13,314 nt of DNA from an uncultured Prevotellaceae bacterium. Lineage in GTDB: Bacteria; Bacteroidota; Bacteroidia; Bacteroidales; Bacteroidaceae. Position 1 is the first letter of the stretch; each line of letters begins with the position of its first letter. The translations under genes were made by a program, and so were the position numbers. This document shows, one piece after another, positions 3,858 through 12,162 of this stretch. The DNA is taken from assembly GCA_947306845.1 (NCBI GenBank), contig CAMZHP010000062.1:1-13314 (forward strand), in the 5' to 3' direction. The notes beneath the pieces are model-generated. The model did no database searches. It saw nothing but the letters and a program-made list of their open reading frames with translations, and had not been told where the DNA came from.

Positions 3858-6749
3858 ATGAGAAAAGTCATCATCTCCCTTTCGCTGCTGCTGATCATAT
3901 TGGCAGCCAATGCGCAAAACCCCCATCGCCCGCAGATTTCCATTGCTGGACAATGGCAGTTCGTACTTGACCCCCAAAACAATATCACTGCTACGTCTCC
4001 CATGAGCGACATGGTGACATTGCCTGGCACCACCGACACGAACAAAAAGGGCAACGCTCCACAGACCACTACCGAAACCACCCATCTCACACGTTTGCAT
4101 AGTTATGTGGGACGGGCATGGTATCGCCGTGAGGTGACCATCCCGCAGGATTGGAAGAACCATCAGATAGTGCTTTTCCTGGAACGCACCAAACCCACCG
4201 TCGTGTATGTTGACGGACAGCGGGCAGGAGACAGCGACGATGTCAGCACAGCCCAGACCTATGACCTGACGGCACAACTCACCCCGGGAAGACACACCAT
4301 CGCCCTGATGGTGGACAACGGCGAGACGGTGCCGCCGCAACTCCTCAGCAACTCACATGCCTATACAGAAGACACCCAGACCAACTGGAATGGTGTCATT
4401 GGAGCAATGTATCTGGAGGCAAGGCCGCTCACACGCATCGAGTCGATGGAGGTGAGGCCCGATGGCAAGGCACAGCGGGTGGATGTGGTGATGACCACCA
4501 CGGGGAAGGTGAGAAAAGGCACGCACATCACCGTGACGGCCACACCACAGAATTTCCACGGGAAGGTGCTGACGGCAGATTACTGGGTGGGGCGTAACCT
4601 GCAACCATCTGGTGATGGGATATGGCAGTTCTCCCTGCAGTTGGGACCAGAGGCGCAGACATGGGATGAGTATCACCCCAACCTCTATACGCTCACCGTG
4701 AACATGGAGAAAAAGAAAGCAAGGGATCAGATGAACAAGAATTTCGGATTGATGGACTTCCGTGTAGCTGACCATCATTTCATGGCCAATGGCAAGGAAA
4801 TCTTCCTGCGTGGCAAGCACGATGCCTGCGTTTTCCCACTCCAGGCCCATGTGCCCATGAGCCGGAGAGAATGGCTCGACTATTTGGGCAAATGTCGTGA
4901 CTATGGCATCAACCACATCAGGTTCCACTCCTGGTGCCCGCCCGAGGCAGCCTTTGAGGCCGCCGACGAACTGGGCATCTACATGCAACCCGAACTGCCT
5001 TTCTGGGGTGACTTCAACAAGGATGACCAGCGGCTCATGACATTCCTCCACAAAGAGGGCGACCACATCATCCGTACCTACGGCCATCATCCCTCATTCG
5101 TGATGTTCGCTTTGGGCAACGAGCTGTGGGGCTCCATCGAGCAGATGGCTTCCTTTGTGGAGGACTTCAGAAAAATGGCACCGCAGAAACTCTTTACCTT
5201 CGGCTCCAACTACTACCTCGGCTATCAAGGTGTGAAGCCCGGCATGGACTATTTCACCACCTGTCGTGTTGGAGGCGAGGCATGGGGCTCCTTCGACACC
5301 CACACACGCGGGTCGTTTTCCTTTGCCGACACCTATGACGGCGGACTCATCAACCATACGCCTCCCAACACGGTGATGAACTTCCAAGAGGCATGCGCGC
5401 GTTCTGAGGTGCCGGTCATCAGCCATGAGACGGCGCAGTTCCAAACTTATCCTGATTTTGACGAGATACACAAATACACAGGCGTGCTCTATCCCTACAA
5501 CATGCAGGTGTTCTACAAACGGCTCGTGCAGGCGGGGATGGCACGACAGGCAAAGGACTTTCACTTGGCGTCAGGGCAGTGGAGCCTGCAACTCTACAAG
5601 GCAGATGTGGAGATGGACCTGCGCACACCCAACATGGCAGGATTCCAACTTCTTGACCTGCAGGACTATCCGGGGCAGGGCAGTGCTTACGTAGGCGTGC
5701 TCGATGCTTTCATGGACGAGAAGCGGTTCATGCGCGAGACAGGCGGCGGGAAAACCTGGAGACAGTTCTGCGCCCGTGTGGTGCCAATGGCGGAGATGGA
5801 GCGCATGTGTTATTCCAACGGCGAGAAGCTGAAGGCTCGCGTGGTGCTCTCCAACTACGGGTCGGGTGAGGGCAGCGAGGCTTGTCGAAATGGAAAATTG
5901 AAATGGCAACTGAAAACTGGCGGCGTGGTATTGTGTGAGGGTTCGCTCCCCATTGCTGATGGCAGCCGCGGACTGACGGAGATAGGACAGATAGAAGCCG
6001 ATTTGTCTGGCATCAGATCCGCCACTCGCTGCGACCTGGTGCTCGAGGCATCGCTCAATCCATCGGGGGCTTCTTTTGCCAATAGTTATCCCGTGTGGGT
6101 CTATCCGGCCGACAATGACTTGGGTAGTCTCAAAAAGGGCATCGTCATCACAAGAAAATGGGACGATAGCATCGCCCGGCGACTGGAGCAGGGGGCTTCT
6201 GTCCTGTGGATGCCCGACACCGCAGAGTGGAAAGGCCACGTGGTGGGCGGACTGTTCCAGACGGATTATTGGAACTACCGCATGTTCAAGACCATCAGTG
6301 AGAACAACCACAAGGCGGTGTCGCCGGGAACCCTCGGCATCCTCACCGACCCCGCACACCCCTTGTTCGCAGATTTCCCCACAGAGATGCACACCTCTTG
6401 GCAGTGGTTCCCCGTGGTGAAGGCAAGCAGTCCGATGATTCTTGACAATCTGCCCGAAGGCTACACGCCCATCGTGCAGGTCATTGACAACATCGAGCGC
6501 AACCACCGCCTCGGACTCGTCTTTGAGTTTGCCGTGGGCAAGGGTCGTTTGCTGGTGTGTATGAGCGATCTGGAACAGGCAGGAAACCGTGTGGAGGGAC
6601 GACAGTTCTATGCCAGCCTGTTGCGCTACATGCACTCTCCTGAGTTTCAGCCCAAGACCCAGTATGATGCCAATCAGCTGGTCGGACTCCTGCAGCAGCC
6701 GATCACGGAGCGGAAGTTGGAGGAACTCAATAATATCTCACCATATTAA
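3858..6749 (+). CDS. Secreted glycoside hydrolase family 2 protein, 963 aa
   Basis: A retaining exo-glycosidase of the GH2 superfamily, exported by a signal peptide (residues 1-19, ending ANA before QN). Domain order: sugar-binding jelly-roll (about 27-190, with 'IAGQWQFVLDP', 'LPGTTD', 'GRAWYRREVTIP', 'NWNGVIGAMYLEA'); Ig-like linker (about 193-300); TIM barrel (about 305-640, with 'LRGKHDACVFPL' and 'RFHSWCPPEAAFEAADE' from R355); and a long C-terminal part (about 650-960) whose last third, from 'PVWVYP' at 745, looks like a GATase-like/beta sandwich found on some Bacteroidetes GH2 enzymes. The likely acid/base is Glu422 in GNELWG and the likely nucleophile is Glu524 in SHETAQF. Length exceeds that of a simple GH2 (about 600-800 aa) because of the C-terminal module. 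The subgroup is usually annotated beta-galactosidase or beta-glucuronidase, but the substrate cannot be read from sequence; plant or host polysaccharide side chains are plausible. No SusC/SusD, sulfatase or regulator gene is adjacent, so it is outside an evident utilisation locus here. Confidence 0.9.
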   Translation: MRKVIISLSLLLIILAANAQNPHRPQISIAGQWQFVLDPQNNITATSPMSDMVTLPGTTDTNKKGNAPQTTTETTHLTRLHSYVGRAWYRREVTIPQDWKNHQIVLFLERTKPTVVYVDGQRAGDSDDVSTAQTYDLTAQLTPGRHTIALMVDNGETVPPQLLSNSHAYTEDTQTNWNGVIGAMYLEARPLTRIESMEVRPDGKAQRVDVVMTTTGKVRKGTHITVTATPQNFHGKVLTADYWVGRNLQPSGDGIWQFSLQLGPEAQTWDEYHPNLYTLTVNMEKKKARDQMNKNFGLMDFRVADHHFMANGKEIFLRGKHDACVFPLQAHVPMSRREWLDYLGKCRDYGINHIRFHSWCPPEAAFEAADELGIYMQPELPFWGDFNKDDQRLMTFLHKEGDHIIRTYGHHPSFVMFALGNELWGSIEQMASFVEDFRKMAPQKLFTFGSNYYLGYQGVKPGMDYFTTCRVGGEAWGSFDTHTRGSFSFADTYDGGLINHTPPNTVMNFQEACARSEVPVISHETAQFQTYPDFDEIHKYTGVLYPYNMQVFYKRLVQAGMARQAKDFHLASGQWSLQLYKADVEMDLRTPNMAGFQLLDLQDYPGQGSAYVGVLDAFMDEKRFMRETGGGKTWRQFCARVVPMAEMERMCYSNGEKLKARVVLSNYGSGEGSEACRNGKLKWQLKTGGVVLCEGSLPIADGSRGLTEIGQIEADLSGIRSATRCDLVLEASLNPSGASFANSYPVWVYPADNDLGSLKKGIVITRKWDDSIARRLEQGASVLWMPDTAEWKGHVVGGLFQTDYWNYRMFKTISENNHKAVSPGTLGILTDPAHPLFADFPTEMHTSWQWFPVVKASSPMILDNLPEGYTPIVQVIDNIERNHRLGLVFEFAVGKGRLLVCMSDLEQAGNRVEGRQFYASLLRYMHSPEFQPKTQYDANQLVGLLQQPITERKLEELNNISPY

Positions 6750-6836
6750 GGAATTAAGGATGAAGGATTAAGAATTATGATTACCTCTGCCTTGCACTAT
6801 TTTGATGCTTCGCATCGAAGGTAGGCTGCGGCTCGG

Positions 6837-6864
6837 AAATGAAAATAAAACTGCGATTTCATTT
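6837..6864. repeat. Inverted repeat just upstream of the metK promoter
   Basis: AAATGAAA (6837-6844) and TTTCATTT (6857-6864) form a perfect 8-bp dyad with a 12-nt loop. Its right arm overlaps the -33 element of the metK promoter (6863-6866). It could be an operator or part of a repeated promoter cassette. A further small dyad GATGC-TTC-GCATC lies at about 6803-6815. Confidence 0.5.
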
Positions 6865-6893
6865 TGCATTTCGCTCGCCTTGCACTACCTTTG
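6863..6893 (+). promoter_or_regulatory. Promoter of the metK-tyrS gene cluster
   Basis: TTTG (6863-6866), 19 bp, TACCTTTG (6886-6893): an exact Bacteroidetes consensus. Transcription should begin near 6900, leaving a leader of only about 33 nt before the metK ATG, too short for a SAM riboswitch. The 15-mer GCACTACCTTTGCAG (6882-6896) is identical in the tRNA-Gln promoter at 12011-12025. Confidence 0.88.
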
Positions 6894-6932
6894 CAGTCCC
6901 AAACACATACATTATATAATAAATAATAGAAT

Positions 6933-8192
6933 ATGTCATATCTTTTCACATCAGAATCCGTTTCTGAAGGCCATCCCGACAAGGTGGCTGACCAAATATC
7001 CGATGCCCTTCTCGACCAGTTCCTGGCTTATGACGAGCATTCACACTGCGCCATAGAAACCTTTGTCACCACGGGACAGGTGGTGATTATGGGCGAGGTG
7101 CATTCAGAAGCCTATATAGACTTGCAGACCATCGCACGCAAGACCATCAACAAAATTGGCTACACCAAGTCAGAGTATCAGTTTGATGGCAACTCATGTG
7201 GCATCCTTTCGGCCATCCATGAGCAGAGCACCGACATCAAGAGGGGTGTTGACCGTGAGGAAGAGGACCAGCAAGGTGCCGGCGACCAAGGAATGATGTT
7301 CGGCTACGCATGCGATGAGACAGAGGATTACATGCCGGTGTCGCTCCATCTGGCCCACCTCATCATGTTGACCCTGGCAGAGATACGCCGCGAGGGGAAG
7401 GTGATGACCTACCTGCGCCCCGATGCCAAGAGTCAGGTGACCGTGGAATACGGCGACGACAACCGTCCGCAGCGCATTCACACCATCGTCGTATCGACCC
7501 AGCACGATGAGTTTGACAATGACGACGAGCGCATGCTTGCCAAAATCAAGTCGGATGTCATCGATATCCTTATCCCTCGTGTGAAAGAGAAAATACACAG
7601 TCAGAAGGTGCTCGACCTCTTCAATGGCGAGATCATCTATCATGTCAACCCCACTGGGAAATTCGTCATTGGCGGACCGCATGGCGACACTGGCTTGACA
7701 GGGCGTAAGATCATCGTCGATACCTATGGAGGCAAAGGCGCTCATGGCGGAGGCGCTTTTTCGGGAAAGGACTCCAGCAAGGTGGACCGCTCAGCGGCAT
7801 ACATGGCGCGCTATATCGCCAAGAACATGGTGGCGGCTGGTGTGAGCGACGAGATGCTCGTGCAGCTGAGTTATGCCATCGGTATTGCTGAGCCTGTGAG
7901 TGTGTATGTCAACACCTATGGGCGGTCGAGGGTCACCATGAGCGACGGTGAGATTGCCCTGAAAATCAAAGAACTCTTCCCTCTTACGCCCAAAGCCATC
8001 GAGAGAAGGCTCAAACTCAGACAGCCGATTTTCGTGGAGACAGCCGCATACGGACACATGGGGCGCAAGAACGAGAAGGTCATGAAGACTTTCACCAGTC
8101 ACTACCACGACACCAAGACCATTGAGGTGGAGCTGTTCACATGGGAGAAACTTGACATGGTGGATGAAATCCGAAAAGCATTCGGCATCTGA
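6933..8192 (+). CDS. metK: S-adenosylmethionine synthase (methionine adenosyltransferase), 419 aa
   Basis: Makes S-adenosylmethionine, the main methyl donor, from methionine and ATP in the cytoplasm; the family works as a homotetramer with Mg2+ and K+. All three MetK regions are present: the N-terminal [13 protein letters not shown] with catalytic His14; the central [12 protein letters not shown] starting at residue 115; and the C-terminal [12 protein letters not shown] followed by GGGAFSGKD (272-280, with the phosphate-binding Lys279). A short acidic stretch '[10 protein letters not shown]' just before GAGDQG is, as I recall, usual in Bacteroidetes versions, whose length of about 420-430 aa fits. 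The ATG is supported by the promoter 40 bp upstream. It is the first gene of the cluster; its stop TGA overlaps the next start by one base (TGATG), which suggests translational coupling. Confidence 0.97.
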   Translation: MSYLFTSESVSEGHPDKVADQISDALLDQFLAYDEHSHCAIETFVTTGQVVIMGEVHSEAYIDLQTIARKTINKIGYTKSEYQFDGNSCGILSAIHEQSTDIKRGVDREEEDQQGAGDQGMMFGYACDETEDYMPVSLHLAHLIMLTLAEIRREGKVMTYLRPDAKSQVTVEYGDDNRPQRIHTIVVSTQHDEFDNDDERMLAKIKSDVIDILIPRVKEKIHSQKVLDLFNGEIIYHVNPTGKFVIGGPHGDTGLTGRKIIVDTYGGKGAHGGGAFSGKDSSKVDRSAAYMARYIAKNMVAAGVSDEMLVQLSYAIGIAEPVSVYVNTYGRSRVTMSDGEIALKIKELFPLTPKAIERRLKLRQPIFVETAAYGHMGRKNEKVMKTFTSHYHDTKTIEVELFTWEKLDMVDEIRKAFGI

Positions 8193-9148
8193 TGGCACCC
8201 CTCCTCAGGAAGTCGACCTACCAGGTCATCCACGATTTGCCTGACAGTGCTACAGAGTGGCAGAAGGATTCTGCGGTGCAGGCCTATTTCCAGCCTGGGA
8301 AGGATACCCGGTTCAGTGACCGTCCTGACACCCTGGGACTGCCTGGTCAGCGCTATGAGCAACCAGCTGGTACGCTGCGCACCGATAGCCTGGGTTATCC
8401 TGCAGCATATATAGACTCCTTCGCTTGGAACGGACAGGTAAAGGCGCACACCGCAAAGGCTGCCGACCCCGTGCCCTATCGCGCTGGGGCGGACAATCTT
8501 GTGGCGACGATGCTGATGGTGGGATGTCTCGTGGCCATCCTCGCGCTCGCAAGCTCATTGCGGTTTGTCATGAAAATGGGCAAGAACTTCTTCTTCACAG
8601 AAAATGAGCGCACCACAACAGAACCTGATACTGCTGCCGAACTGCGCAGCCAGGGTTGGCTTGTCGCTTTCACCGCCCTTATGCTGGCGGTGACCTATTA
8701 TGACTATTCGCTCTGGTCGGCCACCGGCGTGACATTCCTGCCACGCCATGTGTTGCTCATGGCATATCTGGCTTCTGCAGCTGGTTACTTTCTCTTCAAA
8801 GCAGGCATCTACCAACTAGTCAACTGGGTGTTCTTTGATGGTAAAAAAAATGAACAGTGGAACAAGTCCATGCTGTTCATCACCGCCATGGAGGGGTTGC
8901 TGCTCGCACCCTTTGTATTGTTGTATGTCTTCGGTGACTTGTCACTGCAAATATCTATCATCGGTGTTGCATGTGTCATCATTTTGGCAAAAATACTCAC
9001 TTTTTATAAGGGTTATCTTATCTTTTTTCAGCGATTCGGTGCCATAATGCAAAATTTTTTGTACTTTTGTGCGCTCGAAATGATACCTCTGGTCGTATTG
9101 GTCGGCCTTTTGGAAACATTCAACGAATATCTGGAAATAAATTTTTAG
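8192..9148 (+). CDS. DUF4271 family integral membrane protein, 318 aa
   Basis: A Bacteroidetes-specific membrane protein family of unknown function. The first 100 residues are polar, cytoplasmic or periplasmic, and rich in Asp, Pro and Gln. They are followed by hydrophobic helices at about 103-123, 156-170, 181-200, 228-247, 252-273 and 288-311. Conserved-looking features are the aromatic 'FRFGAIMQNFLYFCALE'-like stretch near the C-terminus and 'YKGYLIFFQRF'. In Bacteroidetes this family sits next to hemD, as here (hemD starts 7 bp after the stop), which hints at a link with heme synthesis or membrane assembly, but no activity is known. The ATG at 8192 shares one base with the metK stop. A TACTTTTG box inside the gene at 9062-9069 lacks a matching -33 element. 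Confidence 0.88.
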   Translation: MAPLLRKSTYQVIHDLPDSATEWQKDSAVQAYFQPGKDTRFSDRPDTLGLPGQRYEQPAGTLRTDSLGYPAAYIDSFAWNGQVKAHTAKAADPVPYRAGADNLVATMLMVGCLVAILALASSLRFVMKMGKNFFFTENERTTTEPDTAAELRSQGWLVAFTALMLAVTYYDYSLWSATGVTFLPRHVLLMAYLASAAGYFLFKAGIYQLVNWVFFDGKKNEQWNKSMLFITAMEGLLLAPFVLLYVFGDLSLQISIIGVACVIILAKILTFYKGYLIFFQRFGAIMQNFLYFCALEMIPLVVLVGLLETFNEYLEINF

Positions 9149-9155
9149 TACACTT

Positions 9156-9905
9156 ATGATCAAGAAGATTTTGGTGTCACAGCCTAAACCGACAAGTGAG
9201 AAATCACCTTATTTTGATATCGCGCGTGAGTATGGTGTCGAGTTGGTGTTTCGTCCGTTTATCAAGGTGGAAGGCCTGACAGCGAAAGAATTCAGACAGC
9301 AGAAGATCAGCCTTCTGGGATATACCGCAGTGGTGTTCACCTCACGTCATGCCATCGACAATTTCTTCACCCTGGCCAAGGATATGAGGGTTACCATTCC
9401 AGAGACGATGAAATATTTCTGCGTGACAGAGACCATCGCACTCTATATCCAGAAATATGTGCAGTACCGCAAGCGGAAGGTTTTCTATGGCACAACTGGG
9501 AAAATAGCCGACTTGGTGCCGCTGATGGTGAAGCACAAGAGTGAGCGCTATCTCGTGCCCATGAGCGATATCCACAACAACAGTGTGCAGGAAATGCTCG
9601 ACGCGAAGAAGCTTGACTATCAGATTTGCGTGATGTACCGCACTGTCAGTGATGATTTCACACCGGAGGAGGTGGAGCAGTTTGATTACGACATGCTCAT
9701 TTTCTTCAGTCCTGCCGGTATCAACGCACTGACCAAGAATTTCCCCTCCTTCGAACAAGGAGACATCCGCATCGCTGCTTTTGGACCAGCCACCGCCAAG
9801 GAGGTGACCGACAGAGGACTGAGGCTCGATCTGAGGGCCCCCTCGCCAGAATATCCCTCGATGACAGGTGCGCTGCGCGATTATCTGGAAAGACAAAGGC
9901 AGTAG
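9156..9905 (+). CDS. hemD: Uroporphyrinogen-III synthase, 249 aa
   Basis: Closes and inverts ring D of hydroxymethylbilane to give uroporphyrinogen III, the branch point to heme, siroheme and cobalamin. The protein has the two-lobed HEM4 layout: 'KKILVSQPKP' at the start, 'VVFTSRHAIDNFF' in lobe one or the hinge, a second lobe with 'VPMSDIHNN', 'MLIFFSPAGINALTKNF', and the closing 'IAAFGPATAKEVTDRGLRLDLRAPSPEYP', where GP.TA and the P..PS.E..  pattern are typical. The sequence of HemD is poorly conserved, so the motifs and the gene neighbourhood together carry the call. It lies 7 bp after the DUF4271 gene and 3 bp before rnpA, in one transcript. The remaining hem genes are not in the window. 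Confidence 0.92.
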   Translation: MIKKILVSQPKPTSEKSPYFDIAREYGVELVFRPFIKVEGLTAKEFRQQKISLLGYTAVVFTSRHAIDNFFTLAKDMRVTIPETMKYFCVTETIALYIQKYVQYRKRKVFYGTTGKIADLVPLMVKHKSERYLVPMSDIHNNSVQEMLDAKKLDYQICVMYRTVSDDFTPEEVEQFDYDMLIFFSPAGINALTKNFPSFEQGDIRIAAFGPATAKEVTDRGLRLDLRAPSPEYPSMTGALRDYLERQRQ

Positions 9906-9908
9906 CCA

Positions 9909-10304
9909 ATGCCTGCATCGGGCTCATTCACATTGGACAAGGATGAGCGTGTCACCGGACGGAGTTTGGTGGAGACGCTTTTCGGGGGCGGCGAAAGCCG
10001 CTCAATGTCTTATTATCCACTCAGGGTGGTGTATTGCCTGACACAGCGTGAAACCGCTCCCGTACGTATTTTGGTGAGCGTGCCGAAACGGCACTTCAAG
10101 CGTGCCGTGAAGCGCAACAGGGTGAAGCGTCAACTGCGAGAGGCTTATCGGAAAAACAAGCACCTGCTGGCTGGGCGGATGGAGGCTATGCCTGACAAGG
10201 CACTCGCCTTGGCGTTCATCTGGATGGATAGCCAACTCCACGACAGTAGCGAGGTGGAGAGCAGGATGGTCAGTCTGCTGACCAGAATCGGTGAGCGTCT
10301 ATGA
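9909..10304 (+). CDS. rnpA: Ribonuclease P protein component, 131 aa
   Basis: The small basic protein that binds the RNase P RNA and helps it cut the 5' leaders off precursor tRNAs. The hallmark RNR motif is present in '[18 protein letters not shown]' (RNR at residues 69-71), preceded by '[13 protein letters not shown]', and an N-terminal '[19 protein letters not shown]' that is the family's substrate-leader binding part. Length is in the family range (about 110-140 aa). In many bacteria rnpA follows rpmH and precedes yidC; here, as I recall is common in Bacteroidetes, it lies between hemD and yidD. The stop overlaps the yidD start by 4 nt (ATGA). Confidence 0.95.
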   Translation: MPASGSFTLDKDERVTGRSLVETLFGGGESRSMSYYPLRVVYCLTQRETAPVRILVSVPKRHFKRAVKRNRVKRQLREAYRKNKHLLAGRMEAMPDKALALAFIWMDSQLHDSSEVESRMVSLLTRIGERL

Positions 10305-10573
10305 GCTTCTGGTCGGAAATGTCAGGATGGCTGTCGAAAGTGATAGCGTGGTTGTCGAAGGTTGTGGTATGGATATTGCTCATCCCCATCTTTTTCTATC
10401 AGAGATGCATCAGCCCGTTCACCCCTCCGTCATGCCGCTTCACACCCACTTGCTCGGAATATGCCAAGCAGGCACTGCGCAAGTATGGACCCTTTAAGGG
10501 AATGTGGCTTGCCATACGGCGCATCCTGCGCTGTCATCCTTGGGGAGGCAGCGGCTATGACCCGGTGCCGTGA
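10301..10573 (+). CDS. yidD: Membrane protein insertion efficiency factor YidD, 90 aa
   Basis: A small amphipathic inner-membrane-associated protein that supports YidC-dependent insertion of membrane proteins. The family signature is complete: 'YQRCISPF', '[17 protein letters not shown]', '[30 protein letters not shown]', including the three conserved cysteines of the C.F.PTCS ... RC.P pattern. An N-terminal hydrophobic stretch (about residues 12-32) precedes it and is longer than in the shortest homologues. The start ATG is embedded in the rnpA stop (ATGA), so the two are probably translated together. The yidC gene is not in the window. Confidence 0.95.
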   Translation: MSFWSEMSGWLSKVIAWLSKVVVWILLIPIFFYQRCISPFTPPSCRFTPTCSEYAKQALRKYGPFKGMWLAIRRILRCHPWGGSGYDPVP

Positions 10574-10605
10574 AAATGATTAAATACAAAAACTCAAAAT
10601 ATACA

Positions 10606-11907
10606 ATGACCAAGAATTTTGTAGAAGAACTGAAATGGCGTGGCATGCTTGCGCAAATCATGCCAGGTACGGAAGAATTTTTGATGAAGGGCATGGCTAC
10701 GGCATATCTGGGCACCGACCCTACTGCCGACAGCTTGCACATCGGGCATCTTTGTGGCATCATGATGCTGCGTCACTTGCAGCGATGCGGACACAAGCCC
10801 ATCATCCTCGTGGGTGGTGCCACAGGAATGATTGGCGACCCCTCGGGAAAGAGCCAAGAGCGCAACCTGCTCGACACGGAGACTCTCTATCACAACCAGG
10901 AGTGCATCAAGCGACAGGTGGCCAAGTTCCTCGACTTCGAGGCAGACGGCCCCAACAAGGCAGAGTTGGTGAACAACTACGACTGGATGAAGGACTTCTC
11001 CTTCCTTGATTTCGCACGTGAGGTGGGCAAGCACATCACCGTCAACTACATGATGGCGAAGGACAGCGTGCAGCAGCGCCTCAATGGTACGGCTCGCGAT
11101 GGATTGTCATTCACTGAGTTCACCTACCAGTTGCTGCAGGGTTACGATTTCCTCCACCTCTACCAGACCAAGAACTGCAAGTTGCAGTTGGGCGGCAACG
11201 ACCAGTGGGGCAACATGACCACAGGCACTGAGCTCATCCGCCGCAAACTGGGTCAGGAGGCTGAGGCATACGCCCTCACCTGCCCACTTATCACCAAGGC
11301 CGACGGCAAGAAGTTTGGCAAGACGGAGAGCGGCAACGTGTGGCTCGACCCGGCTCGCACCTCACCATACGCCTTCTATCAATTCTGGCTGAATGTCAGC
11401 GACGACGATGCCGAGCGCTACATCAAAATCTTCACCAGTCTGGAGAAGGAGACCATCGACGCTTTGGTGGAGGAGCACAAGCAGGACCCCGGACGTCGTG
11501 TCCTCCAGCGCCGTTTGGCAGAGGAGGTCACCGTCATGGTGCACTCGCAAGAGGCTCTCGACATGGCTATCGAGGCATCCAACATCCTGTTTGGCAAGTC
11601 AACCAAAGAGAGTCTGGTGCGCCTCGATGAGCAGACGCTTCTCGACGTGTTCGACGGCGTGCCTCGCTTCGACCTCGGCCGTGACCAGCTGGGACAGCCT
11701 GCCGTGGAACTTTTCACACGCGACGACGTGAAAGTATTCGCCAGCAAGGGCGAGATGCGCAAACTCGTGCAGGGTGGCGGTGTGTCGGTGAACAAGGAGA
11801 AACTGACGGCTTTCGACCGTCCCATCACTTCCGAAGACCTCATCAACGGAAAATATATCCTTGTGCAGAGGGGTAAGAAGAATTATTTCCTCATCACTGT
11901 GAAATAA
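10606..11907 (+). CDS. tyrS: Tyrosyl-tRNA synthetase, 433 aa
   Basis: A class I aminoacyl-tRNA synthetase that charges tRNA-Tyr. Visible motifs: the Rossmann-fold opening '[17 protein letters not shown]' with HIGH at residues 45-48; '[17 protein letters not shown]'; 'YQLLQGYDF'; '[14 protein letters not shown]'; the KMSKS-equivalent KFGKT at 236-240; and a C-terminal S4-like RNA-binding domain (about 365-430, with '[13 protein letters not shown]' and '[13 protein letters not shown]'). I chose ATG 10606 because bacterial homologues begin directly with 'NFVEEL.WRG'. In-frame alternatives are ATG 10576 and GTG 10570, the latter overlapping the yidD stop by 4 nt (GTGA). The A-rich sequence before 10606 fits Bacteroidetes initiation sites. 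It is the last gene of the cluster, 32 bp after yidD. No clear hairpin terminator follows; a degenerate repeat does. Confidence 0.96.
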   Translation: MTKNFVEELKWRGMLAQIMPGTEEFLMKGMATAYLGTDPTADSLHIGHLCGIMMLRHLQRCGHKPIILVGGATGMIGDPSGKSQERNLLDTETLYHNQECIKRQVAKFLDFEADGPNKAELVNNYDWMKDFSFLDFAREVGKHITVNYMMAKDSVQQRLNGTARDGLSFTEFTYQLLQGYDFLHLYQTKNCKLQLGGNDQWGNMTTGTELIRRKLGQEAEAYALTCPLITKADGKKFGKTESGNVWLDPARTSPYAFYQFWLNVSDDDAERYIKIFTSLEKETIDALVEEHKQDPGRRVLQRRLAEEVTVMVHSQEALDMAIEASNILFGKSTKESLVRLDEQTLLDVFDGVPRFDLGRDQLGQPAVELFTRDDVKVFASKGEMRKLVQGGGVSVNKEKLTAFDRPITSEDLINGKYILVQRGKKNYFLITVK

Positions 11908-11957
11908 GTCTGACGGGCCGATAAGTCCGACAATTCCGATATGTCTGACGGGCCTCA
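11906..11957. repeat. Degenerate 9-bp tandem repeat after tyrS
   Basis: Six units of 8-9 bp: AAGTCTGAC, GGGCCGAT, AAGTCCGAC, AATTCCGAT, ATGTCTGAC, GGGCCTCA. The 12-mer GTCTGACGGGCC occurs twice (11908-11919 and 11943-11954). It begins inside the tyrS stop codon. Repeats of GTCCGAC type are, from memory, frequent between Bacteroidales genes. No T-run follows, so it is not a simple terminator. Confidence 0.65.
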
Positions 11958-11990
11958 AAATTCCTTAGACAACAAAAATATCGCCAAAAA

Positions 11991-12022
11991 TTTGGCAGTG
12001 GTGCAAAAAAGCACTACCTTTG
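11991..12022 (+). promoter_or_regulatory. Promoter of tRNA-Gln
   Basis: TTTG (11991-11994), 20 bp, TACCTTTG (12015-12022). Transcription should begin near 12029, a few bases before the tRNA. Two dyads overlap it: GCCAAA-AA-TTTGGC (11983-11996), covering the -33 element, and GTGC-6 nt-GCAC (12001-12014) in the spacer. Confidence 0.8.
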
Positions 12023-12032
12023 CAGCCACGAT

Positions 12033-12103
12033 TGGGTCATGGTGTAATGGTAACACTACAGGTTTTGGTTCTGTCATTCTGGGTTCGAATCCCGGTGACC
12101 CAA
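12033..12103 (+). tRNA. tRNA-Gln, anticodon UUG
   Basis: A full cloverleaf of 71 nt: acceptor stem TGGGTCA/TGACCCA (12033-12039 with 12096-12102), discriminator A12103, D arm 12042-12056 with AATGGTAA loop, anticodon stem ACAGG/TCTGT around loop TTTTGGT with anticodon TTG at 12065-12067, a 4-nt variable region, and T arm CTGGG-TTCGAAT-CCCGG (12079-12095). The 3' CCA is not encoded and must be added by the CCA-adding enzyme. It decodes CAA (and CAG by wobble). It has its own promoter and is followed by a strong terminator. Confidence 0.95.
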
Positions 12104-12107
12104 CTTG

Positions 12108-12148
12108 AAAAATCGCCAAGTAACTGAATTTCAGTACTTGGCGATTTT
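12108..12148. terminator. Bidirectional terminator between tRNA-Gln and the convergent membrane-protein gene
   Basis: A long stem: AAAATCGCCAAGTAACTGA (12109-12127) pairs with TCAGTACTTGGCGATTTT (12131-12148), with a single bulged A. It closes on a 3-nt loop, and four to five A residues on the left and four T residues on the right give T-runs on both strands. It ends transcription of the tRNA from the left and of the gene at 12163-13167 from the right. Confidence 0.88.
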
Positions 12149-12162
12149 CATATCCCTGACTT

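Noticed and set aside
5571..6635. 354-codon open frame antisense to the GH2 gene (also 4353-5090 and 5094-5564)
   Set aside because: Long antisense frames follow from the GC-rich codon pattern of the real gene; their translations have no domain features and are His/Leu/Val rich shadows.
6894..6932. SAM riboswitch before metK
   Set aside because: The predicted leader is only about 33 nt and has no multi-helix fold; there is no room for one.
9062..9069. Internal promoter for hemD (TACTTTTG within the DUF4271 gene)
   Set aside because: The -7 box is good but no TTG lies 19-21 bp upstream, and tight gene spacing favours read-through; kept only as a remark.
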